A DNA stretch of 64,000 nucleotides from Heliopora coerulea. Lineage: Eukaryota > Cnidaria > Anthozoa > Scleralcyonacea > Helioporidae. Below the pieces are notes generated by a model. That model saw nothing but the letters and a program-made list of their open reading frames with translations, searched no databases and had not been told where the DNA came from. Within the stretch, counting starts at the first letter, position 1. Each line of letters begins with the position of its first letter. The DNA is taken from positions 891,001 through 955,000 of the forward strand of contig JASJOG010000072.1 in NCBI GenBank assembly GCA_030142905.1, in the 5' to 3' direction. Shown piece after piece: positions 1 through 10,519 of the stretch. A program made the translations under genes and the position numbers.

Positions 1-1305
1 CTCATTAATAACATTACTGATTTCATTTCGATCGATATATTCTCTTTCGTCAATTTTAATATTAGATATTTCACGATTTTTGGGGCCCTTGCCTATAATT
101 TCATTCACACCTTTCCAGGTGTTTTTAATGTCGCCAATGTTATCTCTAAAATAGTTTTGGTAGTATGAGATCTTGGCAGATTTGATGCACTGGTTAACAT
201 TATTTCTAGCACTTTTATACCTTGCCCAGTTTTCATCAGATTTAAATCTAGCCGCAATTCTCTTTAGCTTATCCCTTTCAAACATCAACCTCTTCAAGTT
301 ACGAGTTAACCAAGGTGAATTTTTATTCCTAATTTTCTTATTCCGTCTCGGGGCATGTACATCCGCAATGTTTACAAAAATAGCTTTCCAGGCATTCCAT
401 GCAACATTAGGGTCATCCAATCGCATGATATTATGCCATGGAGCCAAACCTAAGCCATATCTAAAAGCATTACCATCAAAATTTCTAAACTGTCTGCTAT
501 TAATTATTTTTGGATGACTTTTGGGTATATTGAATTTACGGATCCCATAAACAATTGAATGGTCACTAATTCCAATGTGGCACACCCCAGAACTCATAAA
601 CAAGGTCGGGTTATTTGTAATAAGTAAATCAATAATACTGGATGTAGTTCTTGTTATTCCTGTTGGTTCATTTATAATTTGGTGATATTGATATAGATTA
701 CACAGATCAAGAAAGTTCTTTGTATGAGAGTTAAGGGAAGGTGCACCTACATCACAATTAAAATCACCAATAATATTAACCTCCAACTGATGTGCTTCAA
801 GTTTATTAATTAGTTGCTCAAAAGAATTCATAATTGTATTATCAGAGGTTGGTGGCCTGTACCATGTGCCGACAATAAATGGCTTAGTTTTTGGTTCAAT
901 TACTTTGATACAAAGCCATTCTAATGGATCCTGCTTAATCTCATACATCCGTTCATAATTAATAACATTACTAATGTTAAGTGCAACCCCGCCATCATGT
1001 CTATTTCTATCATGTCGTTCAAGGGTATATCCAGGAATCGACACTAATGTATCTGGGATTGATTGATCAAGTTTAGTTTCATTTAGAGAAAGAATATCTA
1101 TAGAGCCTGTGATAATATATACTCTTAATTCATCTATATGAGCTGGTAAACTATTTATATTCAAAGCTGCAATCTTAAAACCCTTATTTTTAGAAATTTT
1201 ATCAAGTAAACCTTCTCTACTGAATGTTAATGTCCCAAACCCAGAGGCAGGCAAACAGTCAATGGCCTCCACAGTTAATATTTTGTTTGTGGAAAAAGCT
1301 TCCAT
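1..1305 (-). CDS. LINE A ORF2, N-terminal AP-type endonuclease domain (partial, runs off the window)
   Basis: The minus-strand frame is open from an ATG at 1305 to base 1 and is cut by the window edge. It encodes the endonuclease/exonuclease/phosphatase domain that opens the second ORF of L2/CR1-type non-LTR retrotransposons. Visible landmarks in order are an N-terminal AALNINSL strand, the catalytic SLNETKLD block, RHDRNRHDGGVAL, a GTWYRPP block, IIGDFNCD, and the terminal SDHSIVYG histidine motif. In the family this domain nicks target DNA, and the reverse transcriptase that should follow lies outside the window. The frame is open upstream of the ATG and overlaps the end of ORF1, so translation may begin by reinitiation. 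I saw no stop or frameshift in the visible part, so the copy may be young. Confidence 0.85.
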   Translation of the reverse strand, partial: MEAFSTNKILTVEAIDCLPASGFGTLTFSREGLLDKISKNKGFKIAALNINSLPAHIDELRVYIITGSIDILSLNETKLDQSIPDTLVSIPGYTLERHDRNRHDGGVALNISNVINYERMYEIKQDPLEWLCIKVIEPKTKPFIVGTWYRPPTSDNTIMNSFEQLINKLEAHQLEVNIIGDFNCDVGAPSLNSHTKNFLDLCNLYQYHQIINEPTGITRTTSSIIDLLITNNPTLFMSSGVCHIGISDHSIVYGIRKFNIPKSHPKIINSRQFRNFDGNAFRYGLGLAPWHNIMRLDDPNVAWNAWKAIFVNIADVHAPRRNKKIRNKNSPWLTRNLKRLMFERDKLKRIAARFKSDENWARYKSARNNVNQCIKSAKISYYQNYFRDNIGDIKNTWKGVNEIIGKGPKNREISNIKIDEREYIDRNEISNVINE

Positions 1306-1460
1306 TGAAATGGTATTGCAATTTAGGGAATCAGATTTATCATCAGCACAATCGGAGATTTTGGTTTGTACATGATCTAAAATATTTTGTACCAAGACAA
1401 CATCTGTAGATCCACTGGGTAAAATACAGGAACTGTTAGTGGTAGGAGCTTCAACAATAT

Positions 1461-2756
1461 TTAAGTTAATTGCGATATTCTGTTCAGAGCTTTTGCAAGC
1501 TCCCAAACTGGTTTTGGAAAATTTACAGTTGTAGAACCCTTCGATCCATTAAGTGGTCTCAGAGCCTGTCTAATAAAGTTAGATGCTAAAAGTTTAACTC
1601 CCACTTTGTTTAAGTGGATACTATTATATTTCAAGTGCTCCACTCTGATGTGTGAGTTATCCATATAAAGCCATCCTTTGTCATCACACGTTGATTTCAA
1701 AATATTATTAACTGATCGAATTTTTCCAGATTGATCGGCATTTCTAGTCACAATTAGACTCAAAATAGATACTCTAATGTCGGGGTTCGTCTTAATTGCC
1801 ATTTTTGCCAAGTCGAAGACTCCAGTAGCAATTTGATTTGTCCGAGTATTTGATAAATTGTTAGTTCCTGCATGTATCATTACTTGATCAAATGACTCCT
1901 TTTGTAAAGCTAATTCTAAACTGTTTTTGATCTCTTCAATTTTGGCTCCAGGCATGCATATCTTATTAACGGACTTTCTAGACAGTTTATTAACGTCAAT
2001 TTCCTTAATCATAGAATTACCAATTAAAACTGTTTTCATACCTTGGAGCCGTTTTACAGGATTACCTTGCTTTTTAGCGTTCTCAACATCATGTGTACTG
2101 CAATTTCCTTCTTTCCGGAGAGACTGGGTTGGGATACCATCAATTTGACTTTCGTCTTTAGTTTCTCCCTCACAAACATAATTATTATGTTCATCAATTA
2201 ATTCACGATCATTATAATGGGGCTCTTCAGAGGTTCCTTCTTGTGTTTGTTTAACAAAAGGAGAACCTTCACCCACGGTCACTTGCCTACCGCAATCTTG
2301 CACGATTTGTTTCCTGCACTGAATTACATTCAATTCACAAGTTAATGTCATATCATTTGCATTAAGTAAGCTGTCAAATCGATTGTTTGTGATGATTGTT
2401 TCACCATTGTTGCTACGATCTAATTTGTATCGGGTTGTTTTCCTTTTGTTTGGAACATTCCATGGATTATGTTCCTGCTCTTGATCGTGTTGGAGAATCT
2501 TAATAACAGTTATTAAACTCTTTTTCTCATCCTCTAAATCTTTATTTTTTGAATTCAAGTCTGATGTTATCAACTTGTAATGATTTACCCGCTCCTTCAG
2601 CTCTGTAACGATTTTCTTTAGGCTAGAATTCTCACACTTAAGAAATTCTCCATGGTCATTTAATTGAGCTACTTTATTTGATACTTCGCTGACAACGTCA
2701 CTAACTAATGTCTGGCGGATATTATTCGCTAGTTGCTTAAAGACACGATCTCTACA
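1461..2756 (-). CDS. LINE A ORF1 with coiled coil and SGNH-hydrolase-like esterase domain (5' incomplete)
   Basis: The frame is open for 431 residues, from just after an in-frame stop at 2759-2757 to a TAA at 1463-1461. There is no ATG near its beginning, so the true start is missing or the copy is truncated or shifted at its 5' end. The first roughly 90 residues are rich in Lys, Glu, Leu and Asn with heptad-like spacing (LKKIVTELKERVNHYK), as in LINE ORF1 coiled coils. The second half carries esterase landmarks: VLIGNSMI (serine block), IHAGTNNLS (Asn block) and a C-terminal DNSHIRVEHLKYNSIHLNKVG with the Asp/His block. Such ORF1 esterases belong to CR1/L2-like elements and act as RNA-binding accessory proteins. 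ORF2 begins immediately downstream on the same strand. Confidence 0.8.
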   Translation of the reverse strand, partial: CRDRVFKQLANNIRQTLVSDVVSEVSNKVAQLNDHGEFLKCENSSLKKIVTELKERVNHYKLITSDLNSKNKDLEDEKKSLITVIKILQHDQEQEHNPWNVPNKRKTTRYKLDRSNNGETIITNNRFDSLLNANDMTLTCELNVIQCRKQIVQDCGRQVTVGEGSPFVKQTQEGTSEEPHYNDRELIDEHNNYVCEGETKDESQIDGIPTQSLRKEGNCSTHDVENAKKQGNPVKRLQGMKTVLIGNSMIKEIDVNKLSRKSVNKICMPGAKIEEIKNSLELALQKESFDQVMIHAGTNNLSNTRTNQIATGVFDLAKMAIKTNPDIRVSILSLIVTRNADQSGKIRSVNNILKSTCDDKGWLYMDNSHIRVEHLKYNSIHLNKVGVKLLASNFIRQALRPLNGSKGSTTVNFPKPVWELAKALNRISQLT

Positions 2757-2818
2757 TTACGTTTCTCAAGTCGCGAAGTTCAAACATCAGACAAAACTTG
2801 ACCACGTCCTTAACTTCC

Positions 2819-2819
<1 letters not shown>

Positions 2820-2879
<60 letters not shown>
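2820..2879. repeat. (TCAA)n microsatellite, 3' tail of LINE B
   Basis: About 15 perfect copies of a tetranucleotide. On the minus strand it reads (TTGA)n and directly follows the 3' UTR of LINE B, so it is the short tandem tail typical of L2/CR1-like LINEs. Confidence 0.9.
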
Positions 2880-2881
<2 letters not shown>

Positions 2882-2910
2882 ATGCTTTATTAAGAAAATT
2901 AAGAAAAATT

Positions 2911-2954
2911 ACACGGTATCATTTCATTAAAAATGCTCTTCCAATGAGCCGTGT
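2911..2954 (-). other. LINE B 3'-terminal stem-loop
   Basis: ACACGG and CCGTGT form a perfect 6-bp stem about 30 bases upstream of the (TTGA)n tail. The same stem recurs in the same place in LINE C and in the fragment at 44 kb. Confidence 0.6.
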
Positions 2955-3145
2955 ACTATAATACCGTTTAAAAAAAAAACAAACAAGCCTAATAACAAAT
3001 ACTTCATACATATATACACAAACATTCTTCCATGAACAATAACATATTTATCATAATCATTAAACAAATCATTCTTATTATTAAATTATATTATAAATCC
3101 CCTACCAACGAGACAGTCCTACCGCCAAAACAGCCTTATAACTTA

Positions 3146-3830
3146 CTATAAAGAGTTTCTAAATGTCCGAATGGTCGGCTTATTTCTCACCACTTCCGGA
3201 AGCCCATTCCACGAAACAGCTCCTCGGTAGCCAAAAGATCGCTTGCCAGCTTCCATTTTAGGCCTCGGTATATAAATATTGCTGGTGCTACCCCTCAGAT
3301 TATATGAATGCATTTGAGAGGTAGCTTCAAAGATTGAATTGAGCTCTTCAGGAAAAATATTATTCATTGCTTTATATACACTTACTGCCAATTGTTTGGC
3401 ACGCCTCTGTTCAAGGGTATCCCACCCAAGAGTTTGCAGAATGTCAGCTGATCTAACATCATAATCTGAAGATGTAATTATCCTTCCAGCTCTATTTTGT
3501 AGCTTTTGGAGTCTATCAGATTGAGTTTTGCCCAAACAACCCAAAACTTCACTACAATAGTCTAGATAGGGTAATACTAGTGCATTATGCATCAATATAA
3601 GTGTATAATGGGGAACAAGGCTTCTATTTCGTTTTAAAACTCCAAGACCTGCCGACACTTTTTTGCTTATTTCATCTATATGTGGATGCCAATTTAAGTT
3701 TTCATCTATTTCTACCCCCAGATACTTATATGAGTATTTCCTTTCTATGGTTTTATCATCGATTTTAATGTTAAAATTATTCAAAAGCAGCTGCTGCTTC
3801 CTTTTATTACTGTAAACGTAACACAGAAAC
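3146..3830 (-). pseudogene. LINE B ORF2, C-terminal end of the reverse transcriptase and post-RT region (5' truncated)
   Basis: This minus-strand frame ends at 3146. It contains the post-catalytic part of an L2/CR1-type ORF2: KYLGVEIDENLNWHPHI, YLDYCSEVLG, a LQKLQNRAGRIIT helix, a LGWDTLEQRRAKQL block, and FGYRGAVSWNGLP near the end. The catalytic YxDD-type motif and everything before it are absent, so this is a 5'-truncated dead copy. The open frame continues to 3958, but residues before about 3830 do not resemble the element and there is no ATG. I therefore place the truncation near 3800, with an uncertainty of tens of bases. Confidence 0.75.
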
Positions 3831-3959
3831 TTCTCAAAGAAGTCAGCACTGATTCCCTTCAGGTGCACGGAATCCATCACTCTTTCTTCATCATGAGTTT
3901 TTCTGAGTGATTTTTGCCGACGGGAAAGTTCTTCAAAAACGACTGAACTCTTCCGCAAA

Positions 3960-4840
3960 ACGCATCAATGTGTGTCGAATTGCATATTTCCGACCATTAT
4001 TCTCAGATCAAAATCTGTTGAGCTAAATTTCCTCGTTGGTTTCATTCTATGTATAATTGCACCAGCCAGTTTGGCCGAAGACTAATTGAGACGTCACGTA
4101 ATAGCGCTCGCACGAAATTCAGGTCTTTTTCCCGCATTAATTTACGCAAAGTTAGACAAGCTAACCCCATATGTACGTATTTCGTGTTTTTCTGGGAAGG
4201 AATTTTGGTTGACGCGTGCAAAACGAACACATAATGTTCCACTCCGCACCGGATGAGGCTCAATGCTTTACATGTTTTAAGAAGTAACTGTTGCCTTGCC
4301 TGACCTTAAAATCGTTTGCACGCATGTCTAAGGTACTCGCGTTGACCTTGAGTAATCGGGATTTGGTCTTCACTTATCCGGAAATTTTACAAGGTATTTT
4401 GTACATCTTAAGTCAATCGGTTGGCTAATCCTGAGATGATATTGAGCATAAAAAGTATTTTAATCGACTCGCGAAAAACTGATAATGGCTCAAATTAATG
4501 TAGTCCTTTAAATGTTATTTGGGTGGGAAGAAAGTCCTCACCGAGCACTCCAAACGGAATGTATATTTTTGGTTGGGAACAGTACGTCCAGCCTGTTAGG
4601 ATGAAAACTTTTGAAGAACTCGTACAAAGAAAGTTACATTTTCCCATGTTAGTGAACACGTGACCAATTTCACCGCGGTTAGTTAGATAAGGCCACCGTA
4701 TAAATCGAAGAATTTGTCCAACATATTGAACCGGTTGGCCCAGTGAGCAGGATTACCTCCATCCTTTCCAGGCGTTGGCAGTCCTTTAGTATTTTACTCT
4801 TCTGTGGGAGACCCACCACCTGGAAGGATGATTGAACATG
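3960..4840. other. Non-coding stretch, nothing recognised
   Basis: Short opposing open frames occur at 4042-4263, but they mirror each other and resemble no family. I see no splice-bounded exon, RNA gene or inverted repeat. Confidence 0.5.
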
Positions 4841-4844
4841 AAAC

Positions 4845-5056
4845 TAAGCAGGCTGATGACACGGGTAGCGCACGTGCCTCCTGGGTGACGAAGGTTTGAT
4901 TCAGGCTCCGCGCAGTTGTCCGACTGAAGTTACCTTGGTGACACGTGATGAGAGTGTCTTGTTTGTTACTACCAAGCACCACGGGTTTTCTCCGGGTAGT
5001 CTCGTTTTCTCCTGTGATAACTCTGGACCACCCACCGGGATTGCTCTTAAAAAAAC
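4845..5056 (+). mobile_element. Probable tRNA-derived SINE copy
   Basis: A box-A-like TAGCGCACGTG (4866-4876) is followed by a box-B-like GGTTTGATTCA (4893-4903), the spacing and order of a tRNA-type pol III promoter. Downstream comes GGGTTTTCTCCGGGT, a block I associate with dispersed SINE-type repeats of marine invertebrates. The copy ends in an A-rich run and the (CATA)n tract. The family assignment is from memory of the motif, so it is moderate. Confidence 0.5.
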
Positions 5057-5059
5057 AAA

Positions 5060-5221
5060 TATACATATATACATACCTACCTACCTATCTACATACATCT
5101 ATACATACATACAGACAGACAGACATACATACATACACATACATACATACATACATACATACATACATACATACATACATACATACATACATACATACAT
5201 ACATACATACATACATACATT
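5060..5221. repeat. (CATA)n microsatellite
   Basis: A long run of CATA with a few CAGA and CCTA variants at its left end follows directly on the SINE-like sequence. Its translated frames (HTYI repeats) are not genes. Confidence 0.95.
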
Positions 5222-6222
5222 TATGTGCTCGTTCATCAATACTTCCTTGGAAAACCGGGGTTGTTTTAGATGGCGCTTACTGAGAACTTTTCTGCCAAGG
5301 AGGAAATTGTAACATAAGTTTCAATTCGAATTGAAGTACTTGGTGAAAACCAGTTTACTGTATGAACCATTGCTTAACATTATTGACATTAACCCCGACA
5401 TAAGACCATCCCTTCCTTCACTGAGTACGCCTTTCGTGGTGACACAATCTGATTAACATGACACTGTAATTGATCCTTGATCCTGTTTGAGTACTATGAC
5501 AACATTTCCCGTGCTCAACGATTTGCTCAACGGTTATTACGTATTAAGACTGTCGACATTACTGGCTTCTTCCTAGTCAAAATAGCCATGGAAATGTTTC
5601 AATAATATAACCATTGGAACTTAGCAAATAAACACTGAAACATTAAAAGTTTCATGACTGGCGCAACAACTTACGATTGATGTGAAGGGGTACTCCTTAT
5701 AGACATCGTTGAAACTTGAGATGAGAAGTTCGTTGAACTGATCATTCTAATCCAAACGAAAAGTAACTATAAACTTTTATGTACAGATATTGTGAGACCT
5801 GGCATGCTTTGAAATAACCCTCAGATGATTTTAGAAAAGCCACACCGTATTACAGTAGAGCAACACGCGAACTTCCCCGTGCGTCATCAATTTACGTCAT
5901 CAGACATGTTTAAGTAGTGATGATTCCATAGAGGACGAGATGCAGCATGTGCAAAAACGCATGTAGTGCTGAAACCGCTTTGCATAGAAAAAAGTTTTTA
6001 AAAATACCACGCGAATGTGATTGCCTATCCTTTTGGCAACCCTGCGTCTTTGCTTCACCCCAGTCGAACCGCTTATCGTCTTTACCAGATTGTGTCTGTG
6101 TTTGTGAGAATGAGTGTTCGGGCGTCACCTGCCTCTCGGAAATCGCGCAAGTGTTCCAGCCGCCGGAACGCAAACACATCGCACATCCGACAAGTGCCAT
6201 AGAGGTTAGCTGGAGATCCAAA
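5222..6222. other. Non-coding stretch with overlapping unidentified open frames
   Basis: Frames of about 100 codons are open on both strands at 5910-6276. Neither shows a recognisable domain, and at least one must be spurious. Nothing else is supported. Confidence 0.4.
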
Positions 6223-6272
6223 TATGATTACAGCAAAAACCATGACCAGCCGACAATTTCAAAAACTATAAA

Positions 6273-6344
6273 ATAAAACATATTCCGAAGAATAAAGTCA
6301 TCTTGAGAACTCAAGATGACTTTATTCTTCGGAATGTGTTTTAT
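6273..6344. repeat. Near-perfect palindrome, 35-bp arms, 2-base spacer
   Basis: The left arm 6273-6307 and right arm 6310-6344 are reverse complements with one mismatch. The 14-base string TATGATTACAGCAA occurs at 6223-6236 and again at 6342-6355, overlapping the right end. This suggests a small insertion or a template-switch event. Confidence 0.9.
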
Positions 6345-6355
6345 GATTACAGCAA

Positions 6356-7365
6356 CGTGTTCTATTATCAACAGAGCGGCAGGTTAACATGTTTTTTATA
6401 TCAATTAGGAATTTACAGCCAAGCGAGGAATTGTTTTAGAAACCAAGTTATCTAGGTAGAAAATCCTGGCATTGAAAACTAGACTATTAACGACTAGAAA
6501 ATTGCTCAAACTTAACCCTTTCTTGCACCCGTACTTTTGAAACTAACATAGCAAATCTACTGACAATTTTCCCACACACTTTTGAAAATGTCTTCGTCAA
6601 TTTTTGAGATCGTTCCTACTTTCCCAGTTAAAATGGTCTGTCCTTATCGGTGCGTTCGAATCTAGGAAAAATTTGAACGTTTTTGACATACGGGACTTGA
6701 TAAATACATTTTAAAGAATGATTTTTATGTAGAGAACAACCAAAAGCTCTTGAAACCAATCTTGGAGTTGATAACGCGCGTCCAAAGTTCATGTTTAACC
6801 TTGGCCGCGATCCTTCGGCCAATATGACGTTAATCCAAGGACTTAAGCTCATTTGCACTTATTTCAGCTGAGTAAGTGTCTATTACACCATCTGAAAAAC
6901 ATCTTCCGTTTATTATCACCAAATGCGTACGAAAAAAAAATGCTCGTTTCGTTAAAAATGGGCACCTTTCGCAGGCTGAGGAAGCGTTGTCAATAAGAAC
7001 AACAGCTTTCACATTACCACTGAAGTGAACCACGCGAACAGGTGATGTTACATGAGAAGGTTTCTAACGAAGATTTTCAACGCCACAAATATTGCGCAAA
7101 AAAATATTACACGTGTAATATGCCATCAGTGAACACTTACTAACGACGTTTTGTCGTGCAAACGTATTGCGTTAAAAATCAGCGTTAAAATCATGCTGAG
7201 TAACATTTTAACTTTCGATGTAATTTACTTTCCTTAAATGTTGTGTACAATTCAAGTCAAATATTTTATATTTTTGGCAGCCGGTGCAGCAAGCCTTCCT
7301 TCCCGCAACCTTGAACGTTCTCAGTGTTGGTGTTCTGGCGGGAACTCGAGAAAGCTTCCTTTTAA
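6356..7365. other. Non-coding stretch, nothing recognised
   Basis: Only short, unrelated frames are open on either strand. No exon, RNA gene or inverted repeat was found. Confidence 0.5.
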
Positions 7366-7455
7366 AAGCCCCGTCAACACGGGCAAGTTTTCCTTGACAA
7401 TTTTGCTTGTCAAGAAAAAAACTTGTCAAAGAAAACTTAGTCGTGGCCGGGGCTT
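7366..7455. mobile_element. Foldback MITE, 90 bp, family with the copy at 8874
   Basis: The ends AAGCCCCG (7366-7373) and CGGGGCTT (7448-7455) are perfect complements. Inside, AAGTTTTCCTTGACAA is answered by an inverted TTGTCAAAGAAAACTT, so almost the whole unit folds on itself. Confidence 0.65.
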
Positions 7456-8873
7456 GTGCTTCCAGTGCAGAAGAACAAGATGTCAAGAAGTTTGTAGGGG
7501 TTAAAAATTTTTGTTTCCTAGTATTCAGTCTAATATGAGGACACCTGGTAGTACCCGTCGTCTTCGCTAAAACTCCTTAATACATTTTAAAAGCATTTCA
7601 TTACGTTTACAGAATATTGATTTCCGTCGGGAATCCGGAAGGGAGTAATATCTATCAAATATCGTTTCCGATTTTACACCAGCAGGGTCCAAGGTGAAAA
7701 AGTTTGCGCAAGCTAGAAACGAAGAATAGTCTACCGCGACAACCAAACTCGAGAAATTGAACCTCAATTTCTGTTGTCACAACGGATTCAGTTAGACGTG
7801 CCTCACTTGGTTTGGAAGGATGAGAAAGATGTCAACAAATTTCTGTGAGTGAGGAGCAGAAGTGCTTTCAGTTTTTGTCTGTTGTGTTTAGTATTCTGTC
7901 AAAATAATCAGGTGTAACTTCTATGCATAAATTACCTGACGCATTCTTGTTTTTTGACAACCCTGAACATATTTACATTTGATTATAATACAATGACGAC
8001 GTCCCTTTCGTGAAGATTTCATTCTCGTGACCTTACGATAACGCTGCTCTGACCAGAGAATCTGCGTTCACTCATCACGACACGCCAGACTTCCCCTGAT
8101 GTATAGATGTGGGAATAAGTACTTTCATGTCATTGAGGTCATAGCGGAGGATAGTTAGCGTTCAAACGTTGGTGTGATTCTTGCCCGAACACGTAAAGTT
8201 CAATTCCGAATGAAAAAAGTGCTGACGCGATATTCTTTCTTGTGTACTTGGAAGCGTTAAGAAAACGAATTACAGACTTACTGTTCGGGGTTCAACTCGA
8301 CCAGAAATTCATACTTCTGTTTCGTTCAATCACTAAAGTAAACGTACTAAATAGGTCTCCAAAATGGCAACTCCAAACCACTCCACTTTATTCAGTTTAA
8401 GTTCCCGCTTTTTGAACTGAAGGACTTAACCATTCACTTAAAATGCCGGAACATTGTTTTCGGAATTTCAAACTATTCCATGCGAGGGAAGAAACTGACA
8501 CTCAGATTTGAATTTCATGCTATCTGAGTTTATGTTTTTGGCTCTATTGTGAGCGGAACGCTCCAAAGGGCGATATTACGTCTTCACCTCAGAATAGTCG
8601 AAAGTCGTACCATACACTTGTTCTGTTAATGCAATGGTAGCACTTTCTCCTCAATTACTTTTGGAACATGAGTTGTGGTGTAACCAAATATCGTCTAATT
8701 TACAATAATTTGTTCAGCCAGATAATTGTACAATGTATTTATATTCTTGTCTGACAGGAACAAGAATATAAAGGAAAAAACCGGATCCAAAGCCTATGCT
8801 GAACCAAGTAGCGTCTCCCACTTGGGAATGCAAATTTGTGACAAGCACAGTAGCAAGCTGAATTCTACAGCCT
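7456..8873. other. Non-coding stretch, nothing recognised
   Basis: No coding exon or structured repeat could be supported. The short minus-strand frame at 7567-7767 has no recognisable feature. Confidence 0.5.
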
Positions 8874-9055
8874 CGTACGCACCTCCAAGTTTTCCTTAAC
8901 GAGTTTTTCCTCTACAAGTATAATTTCCTCCTGCGTACGATACAAATTGGCAAGTTTTTCCGGGAAGTCACCTTTTTAAAAGCTGGCATGACCAGCTTTT
9001 CATCAAGGCTCCTTGTCAAGGAAAAATTGTCAAGGAAAACTTGGTCGTGTGTACG
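8874..9055. mobile_element. MITE with inverted ends, 182 bp, same family as 7366-7455
   Basis: The left end CGTACGCACC and right end CGTGTGTACG lead into AAGTTTTCCTT on the left and its inverse AAGGAAAACTT on the right. The inner arms repeat the TTGTCAAGGAAAA motif twice on the right side. The core matches the element at 7.4 kb, but the outer ends differ. Confidence 0.65.
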
Positions 9056-10519
9056 GAACTTAGTGGTGATAATACACTGAACAACTATTTTTAACGCAAC
9101 GAATTTTGGACAAAAAGAAAAAAAATTGATAAGTGTAACACGACATTTGCGAAGAGTTTTCGTTGAAATTTTGTTCATGACACGTGTTAAAATTATGGTT
9201 AAAAATCCCACCTTATAAGGTCAGCTTAAAGTATTAAGATGACACAAAAATGAGATGAGTTTGGTTAGTGGATACCAACCAAAGTGTTGGGATACCAACT
9301 TGATTTACAGTAAACCATTTTCCCGAGTGAACAACAGTAGTGAGGTTCAAGGGTCACTAAAAATCAACAATTGTTCACCAGTTGTGAAACTTGCTCGACT
9401 GGTGCTTGGTCAGACTATACCATAGATCATGGCCTATTTAAATTATGGACTTGTTCTACTAAATTGACATAGAACGTGTGCTTGGTCACCTGAAATAAGA
9501 AAATTGAACAACTTTGTTGTCCTTGTAAATCCGCCATATGATATTACGTTCAGAAAATGTGATTTCGCAATGTGATAATCAAAGCCCGGATCAAAATTTC
9601 TTAATATCCATACTGTCGAGGTGACGTTAATATGACGTTGCACAGAAAATTGATACGTGTGGGACTATTTGTGGATGATTTTTGACGAATTTTGTCGTGG
9701 TAACCTGTTCGGTGGTGTTAGAGCATCACCAGGGTTTTGCCGCAATACACTTGATGTTTCAACAACATGCACCGTAACAACGTGGTTGCCACGGGTTAAC
9801 AACACTGATGGGTCAACACTGTTCTCCATCATATTTTTTCAATGGGTTTTGCTCATATATGATGAAGTTGTTGACCTTATTCACAACTCCGAAGATAATC
9901 CACATGTGCACAGTCGTATCCAGCGTTACTGCAACATGGTTGTTTGTAATGTTTACAACATGAGCAGCCCTGCTGTATTGTTGTAATATACGGACGCGAA
10001 TGTTGTAAATAAGTCATGAAACGAAAACACGGAAACATTCGTGTTCTTCAAAAATGGTGAAGATTCCAACGATTTTAGTCGAGAAAATAGCACGAAAAGT
10101 TCATGAAAAGCTGTGTAATACAGCCACTAGTTGTTGTACCACGTTTACAACAACTGATTAAATTTTAAATTCTTTTGTTTTTTCCGCATAAATTATTGAG
10201 TTTTATAATACTTGTTACATCATCATGTGATAAACAACATTGATTTTCCGTTTTCAATCGCAAATTTTCGGATGAAAACCGAATGAGTAAGAACATGATC
10301 ATTGACCCTAACTCAAGACAGGTTTTTAATTCGTGACATTTTGAGCGAGAAATAATAGTCCAGCCTTCTAATTATGAACCAATGTTTTGAGCGAGTCTTA
10401 CATCAGATTAAAATGAGTCGCATTTGACTTTGATACTTGGCTTTCGTTCGGAACGTTAGTATCCTGTTCTCTTCTTGTCTTTGGCGCAGTACTACCTTTA
10501 AACTTTTATTTAATAACTT
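9056..10519. other. Non-coding stretch, rich in GTTGTAAAC/GTTTACAAC-like words
   Basis: Between about 9750 and 10150 short CAACA/TGTTG and GTTTACAAC words recur in both orientations. No clean element boundary is visible. No gene is supported. Confidence 0.4.

Larger units (their letters stand above)
1..2756 (-). mobile_element. LINE A (L2/CR1-like non-LTR retrotransposon), 3' part outside the window
   Basis: ORF1 (esterase type) and the endonuclease part of ORF2 lie in the correct order on the minus strand. Its 5' end (higher coordinates) stops within about 60 bases of the tandem tail of LINE B. This suggests insertion next to or into the other element's tail. Confidence 0.8.
2820..3830 (-). 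mobile_element. LINE B, 5'-truncated non-LTR retrotransposon copy
   Basis: It consists of the C-terminal ORF2 fragment, an AT-rich 3' UTR (about 2880-3145), the terminal stem-loop, and the (TTGA)n tail. This is the usual structure left by incomplete target-primed reverse transcription. Confidence 0.8.

Noticed and set aside
4896..5312. HTYIHTYI repeat proteins
   Set aside because: Translations of the (CATA)n microsatellite after a SINE-like sequence.
5910..6276. Opposing frames of 103 and 109 codons
   Set aside because: They mirror each other, lack recognisable domains, and run into the palindrome region. I could not support either as a gene.
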